A stretch of 53,401 nucleotides of DNA from Planctomycetaceae bacterium (GTDB taxonomy: Bacteria; Planctomycetota; Planctomycetia; Planctomycetales; Planctomycetaceae), in contig JAGQPX010000046.1 in the NCBI GenBank assembly GCA_020426505.1, positions 1 to 53,401 of the forward strand. Direction: 5' to 3'. This document shows positions 52,021 through 53,401 of the stretch, piece by piece. The stretch's first letter is position 1; the number at the start of each line of letters is the position of its first letter. Position numbers and translations under genes: made by a program. The notes beneath the pieces were generated by a model, which searched no databases, was not told the origin of the DNA, and saw only the letters and a list, made by a program, of their open reading frames with translations.

Positions 52021-52141
52021 TGTCGAATGACGAAATCAGAATGACGAAAGAAGCACGAATGGTCAAAATCCGAATTGGACACGTGTTCGTGCTTCGGTCA
52101 TTCGGATTTCATTCGACATTCTGATTTCGAGTTCGTCATTC
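52021..52141. repeat. Imperfect palindromic repeat between the two paired genes
   Basis: Three complementary pairs occur: GAAGCACGAA/TTCGTGCTTC (52050-52059, 52086-52095), TGTCGAATG/CATTCGACA (52021-52029, 52110-52118) and GAAATCAGAATG/CATTCTGATTTC (52032-52043, 52117-52128). It begins immediately after the DUF1585 stop codon and may adjust expression of the following gene. Confidence 0.7.
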
Positions 52142-52180
52142 TCCACGATCGAATCAACCCAACCTCAAAAAGGCCCACCC

Positions 52181-53401
52181 ATGACACATCTCACCCGTCG
52201 CACGATGCTCCGTGGCCTTGGCTTTTCGATGGCGCTGCCCTGGTTCGAGTCGCTCGCCGCATGGGGTGACACGTCAACGCCGGTCGTGGGTAACAATGAG
52301 CCGCCGTTGCGGTTGGGGGTGCTCTTCTCCGGAAACGGATATCACCGCGACGAATGGTGGGCCAAGGGGTCCGGCAGCGAGATGGAGTTGGGCCGCGTGC
52401 TGGAGCCGTTGGCGGGCTTTCGCGATCGGCTGCTCTTCATTCGTGGACTGTACAACGAAGAGGCTCTCAAGGGAAACATCCACAGCTCGCAGACCGGCAA
52501 CCTGCTCTCCGGGGCACCGATCGCATCCGGCGGTGAGATTCGATCGGGCACGAGCTTTGATCAGGTGCTCGCGCATCGGATCGGACATCGGACGAAGGTC
52601 CCCTCGCTCGTGCTCGGTTGCGAGAAGGCCAACCCGTCGGTGCATAAGAACTATTCGATGCTCTACAGCTCGCACATCTCGTGGAGTTCGCCGACGACTC
52701 CCACGCCGCTGGAGGTCTACCCGGCTCTCGCCTTCGATCGGCTGTTCAAGGAGGGCGTCTCCGATACCGACAAGAGCGTTCTCGATGCGGTCCTCGCTGA
52801 CGCAAACGACCTGCGGCGGACGATCGGTAAGAGTGACCAGCAGAAACTCGACGAGTACCTCAACTCGGTCCGCGAGGTCGAGCAGCGGATCGAACGGGCC
52901 GGCATGCGGGGCGAACTGCAAGGCTGGCGACCGTCACTCACCGAGCCCAACATTCCCCGCCCGGCGGACGGCGTGCCGCAGGACATCGGCGAGCACATGC
53001 GGCTGATGAGCGACATTCTGGTCCTCGCCTTCCAGACCGACGCCACCCGCATCTGCACACTCAAGCTTAACAACGACCACTCGTCGCTGCGGTTCTCTAA
53101 CCTGGGCATCGACTACATGATCCACCACCTGCTCTCGCATCAGGAGTCGGACGACTGGCTGACCGTCAACCAGTTCTTCGTCCAACAACTGGCCTACATC
53201 GCCGGCAAGCTCGACGCCATCCAGGAAGGCGAACGCACGGCCTTGGACAACAGCGTCCTCATGCTCTGCAGCAGCATGCTCACCGGCAGCCACAACGCCA
53301 ACCAACTCCCGGTCGTGATTCTGGGTCGAGCCGGTGGCCAACTCGAAACAGGCCGCACCCTCGACTACCTCGAAAGCCCCAACCGAAAAATGTGCAGCCT
53401 G
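52181..53401 (+). CDS. DUF1552 protein, partial (right window edge)
   Basis: From ATG 52181 the frame is open for all 407 codons to the window end, so the gene is cut. The N-terminus has a Tat signal (THLTRRTMLRGLGFSMALPWFES) with twin arginines. The sequence then follows DUF1552: RLGVLFSGNGYHRDEWWAKG, FIRGLYNE, LNNDHSSLRFSNLGIDYMIHHLLSH and an SVLMLCSSM stretch. DUF1552 proteins almost always follow DUF1592/1588/1585 genes in planctomycetes and are likely exported partners; the biochemical role is unknown. The 160-base gap to the upstream gene is filled by a palindromic repeat. Confidence 0.92.
   Translation, partial: MTHLTRRTMLRGLGFSMALPWFESLAAWGDTSTPVVGNNEPPLRLGVLFSGNGYHRDEWWAKGSGSEMELGRVLEPLAGFRDRLLFIRGLYNEEALKGNIHSSQTGNLLSGAPIASGGEIRSGTSFDQVLAHRIGHRTKVPSLVLGCEKANPSVHKNYSMLYSSHISWSSPTTPTPLEVYPALAFDRLFKEGVSDTDKSVLDAVLADANDLRRTIGKSDQQKLDEYLNSVREVEQRIERAGMRGELQGWRPSLTEPNIPRPADGVPQDIGEHMRLMSDILVLAFQTDATRICTLKLNNDHSSLRFSNLGIDYMIHHLLSHQESDDWLTVNQFFVQQLAYIAGKLDAIQEGERTALDNSVLMLCSSMLTGSHNANQLPVVILGRAGGQLETGRTLDYLESPNRKMCSL

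Noticed and set aside
52212..53006. A 264-codon plus-strand frame at the right end
   Set aside because: It is an Arg/Ser/Cys-rich shadow. The true frame starts at 52181 and matches DUF1552 until the window edge.

Overview
The window reads as a chromosomal segment from a member of the Planctomycetota. The clearest markers are a giant planctomycete-type cytochrome/DUF1592-DUF1588-DUF1585 protein followed by a Tat-exported DUF1552 protein at the right end, tetrahydromethanopterin-linked C1 genes (fae, mtdB and an ATP-grasp gene), a futalosine-pathway mqnA, a fused ResB-CcsA cytochrome c maturation protein, and a tetratricopeptide protein ending in two RNA polymerase alpha-CTD modules. Genes alternate strand often, Shine-Dalgarno sites are present for only part of them, and intergenic spaces hold many palindromic repeats. 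I cannot name the genus. No rRNA, tRNA, CRISPR array, transposase or phage gene was recognised.

Layout. 1-8 kb: GT39-type membrane glycosyltransferase, mqnA, homoserine dehydrogenase, a small membrane-anchored protein, a GAF-GGDEF diguanylate cyclase and a DinB-fold protein. 7.3-15 kb (minus strand): membrane protein plus metallo-beta-lactamase/alkylsulfatase-like enzyme, the ResB-CcsA fusion, and a lipoprotein with an internal duplication. 15.8-17.6 kb: a thioredoxin-trypsin fusion. 17.7-21.4 kb: HMA-MauE membrane protein and the C1 block. 21.5-27.1 kb: a type VII/ESX-like cluster of two WXG100-like small proteins, a helical protein and a 1448-aa FtsK/EccC-like ATPase whose gene carries in-frame palindromic repeat insertions. 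27.1-35.3 kb (minus): TPR/double alpha-CTD protein, TrkA/TrkH potassium uptake pair, purD, an M24 peptidase and a lone GspF/PilC-like protein. 35.4-41.7 kb: an AMP-ligase-like protein, a small exported protein, and a VWA/STN protein split from its C-terminal half by a frame change at a nine-A run. 41.7-46.7 kb: tsaD translationally coupled to a ctp protease, an exported esterase, pncC and a tiny exported protein with a clear terminator. 46.8-53.4 kb: a phytanoyl-CoA dioxygenase-like protein and the DUF1592/DUF1552 pair, the last cut by the window edge.

Most promising for new biology: (1) the ESX-like cluster, with REP-like DNA domesticated inside its motor ATPase; (2) the TPR/double alpha-CTD protein that converges on it; (3) the A9 slippage site joining two halves of what looks like one large VWA protein; and (4) a set of palindromic repeats, one sequence family occurring twice. 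Family assignments come from motifs and recollection of families; no database search was run.
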